Of a stretch of DNA of 64,000 nucleotides, positions 26,900 through 37,442 are shown one piece after another (the first letter of the stretch is position 1; each line of letters opens with the position of its first letter). The stretch lies in contig CACOBR010000001.1 in assembly GCA_902625475.1 (NCBI GenBank), forward strand, positions 1 to 64,000, in the 5' to 3' direction. A program made the position numbers and the translations under genes. The notes under the pieces are model-generated. The model had not been told where the DNA came from, made no database searches, and saw only the letters and a list, made by a program, of their open reading frames with translations. The DNA comes from an uncultured Alphaproteobacteria bacterium (GTDB lineage Bacteria > Pseudomonadota > Alphaproteobacteria > Rhodobacterales > Rhodobacteraceae).

Positions 26900-27334
26900 T
26901 TAAGCTTTACTTCCTCGTAGTGCGAAAAATAATCCACCAACCCATAACAAAACATGCAAGTTATCGTAAAGTAATATATCTAACAAGCTTTCTGGCTCAC
27001 CAATCCATATAACTCCAGTTGTAATACAACCAATTGTAAATCCACTAAATCTTGTTATTAAATCACCAAAAATTTGTAAATTCTGAAAGGACTTGATGTT
27101 CAACAATCCACCAAAAATCAATCCTAAACCAGCACCTAATTCGCCATGTGCAACTACCCACCAAGTTAAGTATGATAAACCATATGACTCAGCTTCTGAA
27201 GGGTCCAACGGTAACTTCATTAAACCTTGTTGGATAAAAATTACTGCTAACGGTATTCTTAATAACCAATGAGATAAGCAAAATTCAGGTATATTCTTTA
27301 TAGTGTTACTTAGAATTGAGTTTAATGCAAACAT
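26900..27334 (-). CDS. DoxX-like membrane protein
   Basis: LLRIPLAVIFIQQGLMKLP..VVAHGELGAGLGLIFGG. Confidence 0.65.
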   Translation of the reverse strand: MFALNSILSNTIKNIPEFCLSHWLLRIPLAVIFIQQGLMKLPLDPSEAESYGLSYLTWWVVAHGELGAGLGLIFGGLLNIKSFQNLQIFGDLITRFSGFTIGCITTGVIWIGEPESLLDILLYDNLHVLLWVGGLFFALRGSKA

Positions 27335-27442
27335 GTTAAATACCTCCGATCTGAGACATATATATGATGTTATCTAATATTTGGAATGACTATTTTTGTC
27401 GCAGTTGTACTAAATCAATTATCAAAGACATTAATCTAAAAT

Positions 27443-28324
27443 TTAATTCTTTTTATACTTATCAGCGTAAATTCCAACAAAAACTCCAAATATAACTAAA
27501 ATGGATGATAAAAAGGAAAGATAAGTTAATTTTTCATCTAAAAATGATATACTTAGAGCAAGAGCTATCACAGGAACAAGTAACTGAACAAGGGCTGCTA
27601 TAGTTTTTTCAAGATAAGGCAAAATAGTATACCATAATGAATATCCAAGACCAGACATTACAGCACCTGAGCATATAGCTAAAAATATTCCAAAATATGT
27701 TAAATTTATGTTTTCAGGATAAATAACGAAACTTATCATTACAATAGGAATAGTAAAAATGAAATTTGACATTGTTGTTGTTAATGGATTTTTACTTTTT
27801 GTTCCACTTACAGAATATATACCCCAACCTAAAGCTGCCATTAACATCAGAATTATTCCATTCATTGGTTGAGATGAATTAAGATTAAATGGAAAAAATA
27901 ATAGTATAATTCCTATCATCGCTGCAATCATACCAATCCAATTGAATAAAGTAGGTCGCTGTTTGGTCAGGATAGATGAAGTAAACATTACTACTTGAAC
28001 ACCTCCAAATAAAATAATTGATCCTATTCCAGCTTCTAAAAAAATATAAGCATAGTGAAAACCAACCATATATAAAGACAATCCAATTACACCCTGTAAA
28101 TTAGGTTTAATATTTATGACAGGATAAAGTCCAAAACGGAAAAAAACTAAAATTATTAAAATGATTGATCCACTTATTAATCTTATTAAAGAAAAATATG
28201 ACGGACCTATTTCTTGATTGGCAATAGCAACGCGTGCTAATAAAGAGTTTGCAGCAAAAGCTGACATAGTTAAAATAACAAAAAAAACTAGCCTTCCAAT
28301 TTTAAAGTTTTTTTCAGACGACAT
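27443..28324 (-). CDS. EamA/DMT-family transporter
   Basis: NSLLARVAI..GPSYFSLIRLISGS; LVPVIALALSISFLDEKL. Confidence 0.9.
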   Translation of the reverse strand: MSSEKNFKIGRLVFFVILTMSAFAANSLLARVAIANQEIGPSYFSLIRLISGSIILIILVFFRFGLYPVINIKPNLQGVIGLSLYMVGFHYAYIFLEAGIGSIILFGGVQVVMFTSSILTKQRPTLFNWIGMIAAMIGIILLFFPFNLNSSQPMNGIILMLMAALGWGIYSVSGTKSKNPLTTTMSNFIFTIPIVMISFVIYPENINLTYFGIFLAICSGAVMSGLGYSLWYTILPYLEKTIAALVQLLVPVIALALSISFLDEKLTYLSFLSSILVIFGVFVGIYADKYKKN

Positions 28325-28383
28325 TTTTTATAAGATATTTTTTTTATTAGAAAATTAAGGTCAATTATATAATTTATTACCAA

Positions 28384-29172
28384 TTAGCTGAAAATTTTTA
28401 TTAACTTTTTATTTTTTTCTTTCCAGCTAAGATCAGTTTTTAAAGCTGAAATTGTAATAAAGCTTTTATCAAGATAGTACTCGTCTATCTTTTTAAAACT
28501 TTTTGAATTTTGTTTGTTATGTCTTACCCACAAAAAATTTCTTTCAGTTGATTTTGATTGTGGAACCATCTCAAAAGTTGCTTTTTTTCTTTTTCCAGAA
28601 TTACATATTTTAATACCTTTTACCTCTTTAGTAGAGCATGAAGGGAAGTTTATATTATAAAAACCCATGAACTCTGAATTAGAAAAAGGATTATCTTTTA
28701 AAATCTTTTTACAAATATTTAGGCCATATTTTGTAGCACATTTAAATGGATTATTTGATGAATAGGTTTCTTTTGAATATTGCTGACTAAGTGCAATAGA
28801 TTTTATTCCATTCAATGCGCCCTCCATGGCTGCACCAACTGTTCCCGAATATAAAATGTCATCAGCTATATTCCTTCCCATGTTTACACCTGATATAATC
28901 AAGTCAGGTTTTTTATCTTTCATAACATAATTTATTCCTGCTAGTACGCAATCTGCGGGTGTTCCTTCTAGAGCATATTTATTATTACTGATTTTTTGAA
29001 TTAATGATGGTCTAACAAAAGATATACTATGAGATACTCCAGATTTTTCAGTCGTTGGGGCTATTATAGTAATACATCCTTTTTTTTTTTGTATAAGTGA
29101 TTTTGCTATGTTATAAGCTACATCAAGCCCAGGTGCATTTATTCCGTCATCATTAGTAATTAAAATCTGCAT
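28384..29172 (-). CDS. surE: 5'/3'-nucleotidase SurE
   Basis: MQILITNDDGINAPGL..LEGTPADCVLAGIN..VSGVNMGRNIADDILYSGTVGAAMEG. Confidence 0.95.
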   Translation of the reverse strand: MQILITNDDGINAPGLDVAYNIAKSLIQKKKGCITIIAPTTEKSGVSHSISFVRPSLIQKISNNKYALEGTPADCVLAGINYVMKDKKPDLIISGVNMGRNIADDILYSGTVGAAMEGALNGIKSIALSQQYSKETYSSNNPFKCATKYGLNICKKILKDNPFSNSEFMGFYNINFPSCSTKEVKGIKICNSGKRKKATFEMVPQSKSTERNFLWVRHNKQNSKSFKKIDEYYLDKSFITISALKTDLSWKEKNKKLIKIFS

Positions 29173-29535
29173 TAATTATTCCTTTAATTGAATTCAATAT
29201 TTCTTTTATGATTTAAATTGTATTAAGTAATATTTTTTTTGAAGAATTATCAAATTTCTATTTAAATACTCTCAAACATGGAATGATCACATTCAAATCT
29301 GACATTTAATATCTCAATGAATTAATCTTATACTTTAAAAAAAAATAGGAAAGATCGTATTTAATATTTAAGTTATTTTTTTAAAGATTTTTCAGATTAA
29401 AAACCTAGCATAAACAATACATTATTTAAAAAAACTTATGAATTTTAAGTTTTCTTTTCTTGTTTGGAAGATTTTTTATAATACAAATGTAATAATTACA
29501 ATCTATGTCACTTTAAATTTGTTAGGAGAATATTA

Positions 29536-29715
29536 ATGAAGCAGAATATAATTATTTCATTATTACTTGTTTTAGTAATTCTACAGCTTGTGAGTGTAAA
29601 GTTTTCACATGATAATAGTTATAGATTGAGCTCTATTGTAAAACACTCGGCAAATACCTCAAATGACATTAATTACATTTTAAATTTTGGTATTAAGTCA
29701 AAAGACAACAATTAA
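29536..29715 (+). CDS. 59-aa single-TM microprotein (MKQNIIISLLLVLVILQLVSVKF..)
   Basis: Not in track; AGGAG upstream; N-terminus like 30269-30469. Confidence 0.5.
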   Translation: MKQNIIISLLLVLVILQLVSVKFSHDNSYRLSSIVKHSANTSNDINYILNFGIKSKDNN

Positions 29716-29934
29716 ATACTTTGTTAATCAATTTAAGATTTTTGTGAAATATTAATATTTTCTTAATTGTAAGTTAATAACCAATAGCAAAAAAAACTTT
29801 CAAATCTAAATCTTATATTTTAGACATAGACAATTTATTAAATTACAGTATTAGTATTGTTATGTTTTTTCTTTATATTAACAAATATAGAGAAAGTTGA
29901 TTTTTTTCTAATATTGATTAATAGAGGTTATAAA

Positions 29935-30141
29935 ATGGCAAATGGAAAGATTAAATGGTTTAATCCCAAGAAAGGGTATGGATTTATTGAACCCGAAGAT
30001 GGAGACAAAGACGTTTTTATTCATATAAGTGCTCTTGAAAAAGCAGGTATAAAATTTTTAAATGAAAACCAAAAAATATCTTATGAAGTCAATCAAACTA
30101 AAGGTAAATTATCAGCTGGTAATATAAAACTTTTAGACTAG
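29935..30141 (+). CDS. cspA: Cold-shock-domain protein
   Basis: MANGKIKWFNPKKGYGFIEPEDGDKDVFIHISAL; track start too far upstream. Confidence 0.95.
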   Translation: MANGKIKWFNPKKGYGFIEPEDGDKDVFIHISALEKAGIKFLNENQKISYEVNQTKGKLSAGNIKLLD

Positions 30142-30268
30142 TTATTTTATGAAATTTATTTTTTATATTTGAATTTTTTTAAAATTATTTTTTAATTTAT
30201 TCTTCTTTTTTTTATGAAATAATATATCAAAATATTATTTTCATTTTGATTTTTTGAAGGAATAAATT

Positions 30269-30469
30269 ATGAAACAAAACACAATAATTTTGTTATTATT
30301 TGCATTATTAACTACACAGGTTGTAGATATATTTCAAATGGAAAAAAAACTTTATCCAATTATAGATGACATAAGAATAGAGCTAGATGAAGTGAATGCT
30401 CATCTAAAAAAAATAGATATAAGTAATGATAGTAATATTTTTTTGGAACTCCTGAAAAAAGCACTGTAG
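30269..30469 (+). CDS. 66-aa single-TM microprotein (MKQNTIILLLFALLTTQVV..)
   Basis: ORF with GGAATAAATT upstream; N-terminal similarity to 29536-29715. Confidence 0.55.
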   Translation: MKQNTIILLLFALLTTQVVDIFQMEKKLYPIIDDIRIELDEVNAHLKKIDISNDSNIFLELLKKAL

Positions 30470-30598
30470 ATATTAAAGTAAAATTCTCACATTATTGAAT
30501 TAAAATTATTAATTGTTGCAAACTTTATTTTATCTACACTATATATATAATCGAATTATCCTAGATCTGTAATTTTTAGGGAGTTATTTATTAAAAAA

Positions 30599-31666
30599 AT
30601 GTCTTTAATTACAACTGTAGTAGGGTCATTCCCCAAGCCTAGTTATGTACCAATTGAGGATTGGTTTGATGCTGCCAGAAAAAGAAAGGGGATGAATACG
30701 TCAGAAGTTACAAGGCTTTATACTGATTATAAAAAAAAACAAAATCACAGCCACGAAAAATTGTTCGTTAAAGCAGCAGCAGAAATTATTGATCTGCAAA
30801 TAAAAGCAGGGATTACAATACCAACAGATGGCGAAGTCCGACGTGAAAATTATATTCACTACCATTGTCGTTTTCTAAATGGGTTTGATTTTGATAATTT
30901 GGAATTTCGAATATGGAGAGATGGTGCCTATGAATCTTTCTTACCTGCAATTAGAAATAAAGTCTCTCATAGTGGCAACATTTATTCTGTTCATGATTTC
31001 AAAAGTAGTCAAACAGTATCTCCGGTTCCTTTAAAATTCACACTACCTGGTCCATTGACCATAATGGATACTGCAGTTGATTGCTGTTATTTTGATAGAC
31101 CAAAATTAAATAAGGATATTGCTGACACTGTAAATAAAGAAATATTAGCATTAGCAGAAGCTGGTTGTACTTACATCCAAGTAGATGAGCCTCTTTTTGC
31201 TCGACAAGTTAATGATGCCTTATCATTTGGGATGGAAGGTTTAGATCGTTGCTTCCATAAAGTCCCTAAGAATATCACAAAAATTGTACACATGTGCTGT
31301 GGTTATCCTGATTATGTTGATGATATAAATTATAAAAAAGCTAATCCTGAGAGTTATTTCATTTTAGCAGACCACATTGACAAACTATCAATTGATCAGG
31401 TTTCCATTGAAGATGCACATTGTTGTAATGACTTAAAGTTATTGGATCATTTTGAAAATTCTACAGTAATTTTAGGATTAATTGCTATTGCAAAGAGTCA
31501 AATAGAAAAAGTTGATGAAGTTGAAGATCGCATTAAAAAAGCCTTAAATCATATTGAGAAAAAGCGATTAGTAATTGCCCCTGATTGTGGATTAGGCCTT
31601 TTAAACTCAAAACTTGCAGAAGCAAAATTAAAAGTCATGTGCGAAGCTGCTTCTAGAATTAAATAA
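30599..31666 (+). CDS. MetE-like (cobalamin-independent methionine synthase C-terminal domain) protein
   Basis: TTVVGSFPKP..KFTLPGPLTI..YIQVDEPLFAR..KIVHMCCGY..IAPDCGLG. Confidence 0.85.
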   Translation: MSLITTVVGSFPKPSYVPIEDWFDAARKRKGMNTSEVTRLYTDYKKKQNHSHEKLFVKAAAEIIDLQIKAGITIPTDGEVRRENYIHYHCRFLNGFDFDNLEFRIWRDGAYESFLPAIRNKVSHSGNIYSVHDFKSSQTVSPVPLKFTLPGPLTIMDTAVDCCYFDRPKLNKDIADTVNKEILALAEAGCTYIQVDEPLFARQVNDALSFGMEGLDRCFHKVPKNITKIVHMCCGYPDYVDDINYKKANPESYFILADHIDKLSIDQVSIEDAHCCNDLKLLDHFENSTVILGLIAIAKSQIEKVDEVEDRIKKALNHIEKKRLVIAPDCGLGLLNSKLAEAKLKVMCEAASRIK

Positions 31667-31687
31667 ATTTATTTATAAAACAATTTA

Positions 31688-32461
31688 TTAATGAATTTCT
31701 GTGATTACACTTGATAAATTCTCTATTTGAAATTTAACAACATCACCTGATTTTGGTTTTTTTGTTTTTAACAAACTTCCAGTTATAATTATACTACCTT
31801 TATCTATTTTTTTATTATATTTACAAAGATGCCTAATCACCCAACCTAGAGAATTCAAAGGGTCAGTATTTGAAAGTTTAGATTCCCCTATTAATTCGTT
31901 ATTCCAATATAATTTTGAATTTAGTTGATTTAAGTCTAAATTTCCCCAGTTTTTGATTGGATTTCCTAAAATAACTCCTGCAGACCAAGCATTGTCAGCT
32001 ATAAGTGTTAATGCATCAAGGTTTATGTATGATGCATTTCTATCGTCAATTAACTCAAGGCTAGCATAAGCTCTATTTATATAATTTTTTATTTCAATAT
32101 TTTTGTCATTTAATGTAACTGGTAATATATCTTGGTTAATTTCAAACGCTACTTCAAATTCAATTCCTAAGCTATTGAAATTATTCAAATTTATAGGTTT
32201 TGATGATTGAAAGATTTCCTTTTTAAAGACTCCTCCTGCTATCGGATTACTAATAGAACATAATTGTTGTTGAACTTTCGAGGCTAATGCAATTTTATAG
32301 CCACCAATTTTTCCTCTTTTTGCATTTTTTTGAAAAATAAATTGGGCATTATATGCTTCATCTTCATTATTTAAAATAAGTGGTTTTTCTAAATTTTTAA
32401 AAGGAATACCGGTATTATGCTCAGATAATATTAATTCAGAAATTTTGAAAAGTTTATCCAT
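31688..32461 (-). CDS. 2-keto-4-pentenoate hydratase-like protein
   Basis: GGYKIALAS..GIEFEVAFEI..ASLELIDDR. Confidence 0.75.
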   Translation of the reverse strand: MDKLFKISELILSEHNTGIPFKNLEKPLILNNEDEAYNAQFIFQKNAKRGKIGGYKIALASKVQQQLCSISNPIAGGVFKKEIFQSSKPINLNNFNSLGIEFEVAFEINQDILPVTLNDKNIEIKNYINRAYASLELIDDRNASYINLDALTLIADNAWSAGVILGNPIKNWGNLDLNQLNSKLYWNNELIGESKLSNTDPLNSLGWVIRHLCKYNKKIDKGSIIITGSLLKTKKPKSGDVVKFQIENLSSVITEIH

Positions 32462-32490
32462 GAATTAAAAAATTATTTCTATTACTACTA

Positions 32491-32560
32491 GGGGAGAAAA
32501 CTTAAAAAATTTCCCCCAATAAGTTTTACTCCCCATAGTCGGTCGCGAAATGACACCGAC
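32491..32560. other. Imperfect long inverted repeat plus adjacent GTCGGT/ACCGAC hairpin
   Basis: GGGGAGAAAACTT ... AAGTTTTACTCCCC; GTCGGT 32538-32543 / ACCGAC 32555-32560. Confidence 0.65.
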
Positions 32561-32660
32561 AATCAACCTTAACACATAAAATAAACATAAACAATTCTTG
32601 CATCAGTTGAAATTATTTCTGGACTTTAAGATATCCTAATTTACTTTAAAAATAGTAAAA

Positions 32661-33842
32661 TCAATATTTAAAATCTTTTAATCTTTTAAACAGTTCATTA
32701 ATCTCTGATTTATTTATATTAGCAAAAGCAATTCTAATATGTTTCTTAATGCTTTTATTACTTTTGGGTGTGAACATTGTTTCAGGTAAGGAAAGAATTG
32801 CTTGATTTGATAATAATTTTTTACAAATTACACTAGCACATTCACTAAATGGATGTTCAATATAGGCAAAATAAGCTCCACAACTTTTAAGTTTCCAATT
32901 ATGAAGTTTTTTAAAGCCTCTGATAATTTCCTTTTTTTTATTAAGAATTTCTAGTCGTTCATTTTTTAACCATCTAGTAGACTTTTTTAAACCGTGTAAT
33001 GCTCCAATCTGGCCTAGTTGATTTGGACAGATTGTAACTGTATCTAAAAATTTTTCTATTTGGAATAATCTTTCTTTACTGGATATTATGGCTCCAATCC
33101 TGTGTCCTGTAAGTCTGTAAGATTTTGAAAATGAGTAAAGACTTACAAAAGTATTTTTCCATTTTTTCAACTTAAATAAAGTATGAATGGGATCATTTTT
33201 AGAATGAAAATCTCTGTAGGTTTCATCTAGGATTAATAAAATATTATTTTTTTTTGCAAATTTAAAAAAATTAATAAGCATATCATTTGGGTATTCAATT
33301 CCAGTTGGATTATTTGGAGATACAAGTAAAATTGCTTTTGTTTTTTTATCAATTAAATTTTCAGCATGTTTTAAATCTGGCAAATTTTTATCATTTAGTT
33401 GGAGAATTTTAGATTTGATGCCAGACATATCTAACCACATTTTGTGATTAAAATACCATGGAGTTGGTATAATTATATTATCTCCAGTGGATGCAATAGA
33501 AGAAAGAGTTGCACAAAAAGCCTGATTAGATCCTGATGTTATTCCAATATTATCTTTATTAATATTTGCATCATATTTTTTTTTCCACTTTTCACTCAAT
33601 TCTATTCGTAAATTAGTATTGCCTAAAATAGGTCCGTAAAGATGTGCTTTGTTTTTATTTAAAGCTGCTTTGGCTATAGCTTTACATATTTCTTTTGGAG
33701 GGGGATACATGGGTGCAGCTTGACTTAAATTAAGAAGCTTTTTATCTTTTGGAGTTTTTATATCTTCTAACCATCTAAAGGCTTGTTCAACTGGTGGTGA
33801 GAAGGATTTTTCAAGGTTTTTATTTAAAGGGAGAGTTTTCAT
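32661..33842 (-). CDS. PLP-dependent aminotransferase class I/II
   Basis: NIGITSGSNQAFCATL..SPNNPTGIEYP..SLYSFSKSYRLTGHRIG. Confidence 0.95.
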   Translation of the reverse strand: MKTLPLNKNLEKSFSPPVEQAFRWLEDIKTPKDKKLLNLSQAAPMYPPPKEICKAIAKAALNKNKAHLYGPILGNTNLRIELSEKWKKKYDANINKDNIGITSGSNQAFCATLSSIASTGDNIIIPTPWYFNHKMWLDMSGIKSKILQLNDKNLPDLKHAENLIDKKTKAILLVSPNNPTGIEYPNDMLINFFKFAKKNNILLILDETYRDFHSKNDPIHTLFKLKKWKNTFVSLYSFSKSYRLTGHRIGAIISSKERLFQIEKFLDTVTICPNQLGQIGALHGLKKSTRWLKNERLEILNKKKEIIRGFKKLHNWKLKSCGAYFAYIEHPFSECASVICKKLLSNQAILSLPETMFTPKSNKSIKKHIRIAFANINKSEINELFKRLKDFKY

Positions 33843-33937
33843 TTATATTCATTTTAAAATCTGTTTTAGTTATTGAAATGAGAAGTCTCATTAGGTAAAT
33901 TTTTTATAGATGTTAATTATGTAAATATATATTAGTT

Positions 33938-34033
33938 ATGTCAAAAGGTGATTTATTTATGATGATCGAAGCAGGGCTTATTCTCTCTTTTGTTGGCTAT
34001 ATGTGGTGGAAATCTAAAAGTAAAAAAAAATAG
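33938..34033 (+). CDS. 31-aa single-TM microprotein
   Basis: MSKGDLFMMIEAGLILSFVGYMWWKSKSKKK; not in track. Confidence 0.4.
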   Translation: MSKGDLFMMIEAGLILSFVGYMWWKSKSKKK

Positions 34034-34067
34034 GAGCAAAATAATTTAAATTTTTATGAAATGCTTT

Positions 34068-34565
34068 TTAATTTCTTTCAACTTTCAAAACAAATAATAT
34101 TGCATGTTGGCTATTAATAACAATCATATCTTTTTTTTTGAAATTTAATTTTTCTAAAATACGGATGGAACCATAGTTTTCTATATGTGATAATGCATAA
34201 ATTTTTTGAAATTTTAAATCTTTTATACCAAATTTTAGTACTAATTTAGCAACCTCAAACCCTATTCCTTTTCCCCAAACAGAAGGAGTGTATCTATAAC
34301 CAAAATCAATTCCGTAATTTTCTTCTAAATATCCACACATACCTATTACTTCGTTATTTTTTCTTAAACGAACTATATATCTACCAAAACCACTTTTTTC
34401 ATATGAAGAAATATTTTTTTTTATATAATCAACTGACTGTGAATATGTTTGTTTTTTTCCATCAACAAAATGTCGAACTTTGGGATTACTATCAATTTTA
34501 TTCCAGAAAAAAGCATCAGAAATCATAAACTTTTCGACCTTAAGTCTGTCATTTTTAATAATCAT
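34068..34565 (-). CDS. GNAT acetyltransferase (RimJ/RimL-like)
   Basis: IDFGYRYTPSVWGKGIGFEVAKLVLKFG..HIENYGSIRILEKLNFK. Confidence 0.9.
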   Translation of the reverse strand: MIIKNDRLKVEKFMISDAFFWNKIDSNPKVRHFVDGKKQTYSQSVDYIKKNISSYEKSGFGRYIVRLRKNNEVIGMCGYLEENYGIDFGYRYTPSVWGKGIGFEVAKLVLKFGIKDLKFQKIYALSHIENYGSIRILEKLNFKKKDMIVINSQHAILFVLKVERN

Positions 34566-34649
34566 TACTTTTTAAAATGATACTTTTGAATATATGTGTG
34601 AGTGAAATAAAATTTATATTTTATAATTATGTTAATTTAGTCTAATTTC

Positions 34650-35036
34650 TTAACATATTGGACTAATATTAAAACTTATGATTTTTTCGTCTAAAATTTC
34701 AAAGTATAATTTGCTTGTGCAATTATCGGCAGTTTTAGCAGTTCCTTCAAGTGTTGTTACACTATTCTCAATATTAACTGATTGAAAGGATGTTTCTATA
34801 TAAGGCTTTGCATTTTTAAAAGCTTTTTCAAAAGATTCTAGAGTAAATTCTTTTTTCAAGGCATTATGCATTAGTTCTGTAGCTTCATTATATTTGCCAG
34901 AGCTACTTAATAAGGTAAAGTTCTTAGCAATTTTTCTTTCATTATTAGAAATAGTCCAAATTAATATTAAAGCTGTTATAATAATAGCAACAAGACTACT
35001 TATGATAATAAGAAAATATTTAATGATTTTTTTCAT
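34650..35036 (-). CDS. Hypothetical membrane-anchored protein
   Basis: N-terminal TM; 128 aa. Confidence 0.6.
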   Translation of the reverse strand: MKKIIKYFLIIISSLVAIIITALILIWTISNNERKIAKNFTLLSSSGKYNEATELMHNALKKEFTLESFEKAFKNAKPYIETSFQSVNIENSVTTLEGTAKTADNCTSKLYFEILDEKIISFNISPIC

Positions 35037-35164
35037 TTGAGTAACTTTTTAAATTTTATAAAATAATAAAAACTATGTTAAATCATATATATATAAATGA
35101 TAGTCTTTAATTAAAATAAGTTCTATTAATGAATAATACACTTCTATAGATTCTAAAAATAATT

Positions 35165-35617
35165 ATGTTTTTTATTAATGAAATCACAAAAAACGATTAT
35201 CAATCTTGGAAGATTATTTTTAAAGAATATCTCACATTTTATAACTCAGATCTGACTGATAGCACAATCAAATCTTCATGGGATAAGATAATAAATAAGG
35301 ATGAACAAATCTATTGTTTAGGTTGTTATAAATCATCAGAAAAAAATAAAGAATTAATCGGTATCATGAATTTTATTTTCCATAAATCTACATGGAGTAA
35401 AAAGCAAGTTTGTTATTTAGAAGATTTATTTATTCAAGAAGACTATCGATTAAAGGGTTGTGCTTCATTACTTTTAAAAAATTTGGTTAAAATTTGTAAA
35501 ATAAGCAACATAGAGAAAATATATTGGAAAACAAAATCTGATAATTACCAAGCACAGTCTTTATATGATAAATTTGCTATTAAGACAGACTTTCTAGAGT
35601 ATGAGATACTATTTTAA
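35165..35617 (+). CDS. GNAT acetyltransferase
   Basis: YLEDLFIQEDYRLKGCASLLLKNLVKI..YWKTKSDNYQAQSLYDKF. Confidence 0.9.
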   Translation: MFFINEITKNDYQSWKIIFKEYLTFYNSDLTDSTIKSSWDKIINKDEQIYCLGCYKSSEKNKELIGIMNFIFHKSTWSKKQVCYLEDLFIQEDYRLKGCASLLLKNLVKICKISNIEKIYWKTKSDNYQAQSLYDKFAIKTDFLEYEILF

Positions 35618-35626
35618 ATTCTAAGA

Positions 35627-35833
35627 TTATTCTTTTTCATTTTTTTTTATTAATCCTCCAAATTTGTATGTATCAAAATATAAATAGCTCACTTTTCTAA
35701 TACAGTTATAACAAAAAATTTCCCAATATTTTTTATGGTCATATTGGCATAAATAAAGATTTTTATAGGGTAGTTTGCAGTATGAACAATGTTTTTTTTC
35801 TTTATTTCTCATATGAGAACAAAAGTAGAACAT
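35627..35833 (-). CDS. Small Cys-rich (zinc-ribbon-like) protein
   Basis: HCSYCKLPYKNLYLCQYDHKKYWEIFCYNCIRK. Confidence 0.5.
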   Translation of the reverse strand: MFYFCSHMRNKEKKHCSYCKLPYKNLYLCQYDHKKYWEIFCYNCIRKVSYLYFDTYKFGGLIKKNEKE

Positions 35834-36068
35834 TTAAAAATTGAATTCAAATTATTTTTTTAAAAATTAACCAAAAAAATAGTAAATCAAAAATATTAAA
35901 ACTATCCAAATTGTTATCAAAGTTATCCAGTACCATCTTATCAAAAAATTTTCTAATAACTTATATAATACTAATAAATGAAACATTTTTTTCATGTCTA
36001 ATCTTAAAATAAAACAATTGGTATATTATTTATAGAATATTACTGCACTAATATCTGGAGAAAAATAT

Positions 36069-36209
36069 ATGATTATATCTAATTTAATTACTGCAAAAGT
36101 TAATTTGTTAGCTGGTATAGCTATAGGTGTAAGTTTTGCTATTTTAGCTGATAAAATAAAAAAACAAAATATTTGTAATAAAGAAAAAGAAAATAAAACA
36201 AGTGAATAA
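36069..36209 (+). CDS. 46-aa TM microprotein
   Basis: MIISNLITAKVNLLAGIAIGVSFAILADKIKKQNICNKEKENKTSE; not in track. Confidence 0.4.
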   Translation: MIISNLITAKVNLLAGIAIGVSFAILADKIKKQNICNKEKENKTSE

Positions 36210-36241
36210 TTTATATTTAGTATCAAAACTTTATTAAGATA

Positions 36242-37150
36242 ATGAGTAAAATTAATTGGGTATACCATGAAAATTACGATATACCTCTCAAGTTAAATCA
36301 TCGTTTCACATCTTCAAAATTCTCGGATCTTTTTTATGAATTAAAAAAGACTGTATTATATAAAAATGCAATTATTACTCAGCCTAAAAAAGCTAATATT
36401 ATTGATTTATCTATTTCTCATAGTGTGGATTATATCAATAAAATTAAAAATGGACTACTTAACTATAAAGAAGAACGTAAACTAGGGCTAACATGGTCTA
36501 AAAGGTTGTCAGAAAGATCTTTTCTCGCAGTGAATGGTACTTTATTAGCCTCTAAATTAGCTATATCAAATGGTATTGGGTGTCATTTGGGTGGAGGAAC
36601 TCATCATTCTCATTATGATTACGGATCCGGTTTTTGTGTCTTTAACGACCTTGCATACTCAGCACTTAAATTAATTGAAAGTAAAATAGTAAAAAAGATA
36701 TTAATTTTTGACTGTGACGTTCACCAAGGAGATGGTACGGCAAGAATATTAAGCAAATGTGATGACATTTTTACTTGCTCTATTCATTGTAAAAAAAATT
36801 TTCCTTTGATTAAAGCTCAAAGCAACCTTGATATTGAGTTAGAAAATGATTTAGGTAATTTTGATTATTTGAATAAAATAAAGAAATCAATTGCGTTTTG
36901 TGTAAACCATTTCAAACCAGATTTTGTTTTATATGATGCTGGAATAGATATTCATAAACTGGATGAATTAGGAAAATTTAATATTGATGATGATGGTTGC
37001 TTAGAAAGAGACTTAATAGTATTGAGTTATTTGAAGAATTTATCAATACCAGTCGCAACAGTGATAGGTGGAGGATATTCTAAAGACAAAAAAGACCTGG
37101 CAAAAAGACATTCAATAATTTTTAAAGCAGCCAACCATGTTTTTAGTTAG
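36242..37150 (+). CDS. Histone deacetylase-family (AcuC-like) protein
   Basis: GGGTHHSHYDYGSGFCVFNDLAYSA..ILIFDCDVHQGDGTA..DFVLYDAGIDIH. Confidence 0.92.
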   Translation: MSKINWVYHENYDIPLKLNHRFTSSKFSDLFYELKKTVLYKNAIITQPKKANIIDLSISHSVDYINKIKNGLLNYKEERKLGLTWSKRLSERSFLAVNGTLLASKLAISNGIGCHLGGGTHHSHYDYGSGFCVFNDLAYSALKLIESKIVKKILIFDCDVHQGDGTARILSKCDDIFTCSIHCKKNFPLIKAQSNLDIELENDLGNFDYLNKIKKSIAFCVNHFKPDFVLYDAGIDIHKLDELGKFNIDDDGCLERDLIVLSYLKNLSIPVATVIGGGYSKDKKDLAKRHSIIFKAANHVFS

Positions 37151-37170
37151 AAATTGAAGATAAAATCTGA

Positions 37171-37416
37171 TTAGTTTTTATTGTATTTTAATTCCAAGCA
37201 TCGAAAATCTGCAAATAATTTTTTACCCCCAAAATTTACATGGCATATATTTATATTATGTCTAATGCACCAGATCTGTAATCCTGCAGATGTAAATCCA
37301 ACTTCAAATTTAGAATAACTTTTTAAATTAATTTCAGGGTTTGATTCACTCGACAATTCTTCAACGCATTTATTACATACTATATGGTTTTCAATGGAAT
37401 ATTTTAGATTATCCAT
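37171..37416 (-). CDS. Small Cys-containing protein
   Basis: CNKCVEEL..GLQIWCIRHNINICHVNFGGKKL. Confidence 0.6.
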   Translation of the reverse strand: MDNLKYSIENHIVCNKCVEELSSESNPEINLKSYSKFEVGFTSAGLQIWCIRHNINICHVNFGGKKLFADFRCLELKYNKN

Positions 37417-37442
37417 ATTTATAATCAGAACTTAATAAAATA

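Noticed and set aside
36026-36268. ORF 36026-36268 (-)
   Set aside because: Antisense to a plausible plus-strand microprotein (36069-36209) and the HDAC promoter; no support.
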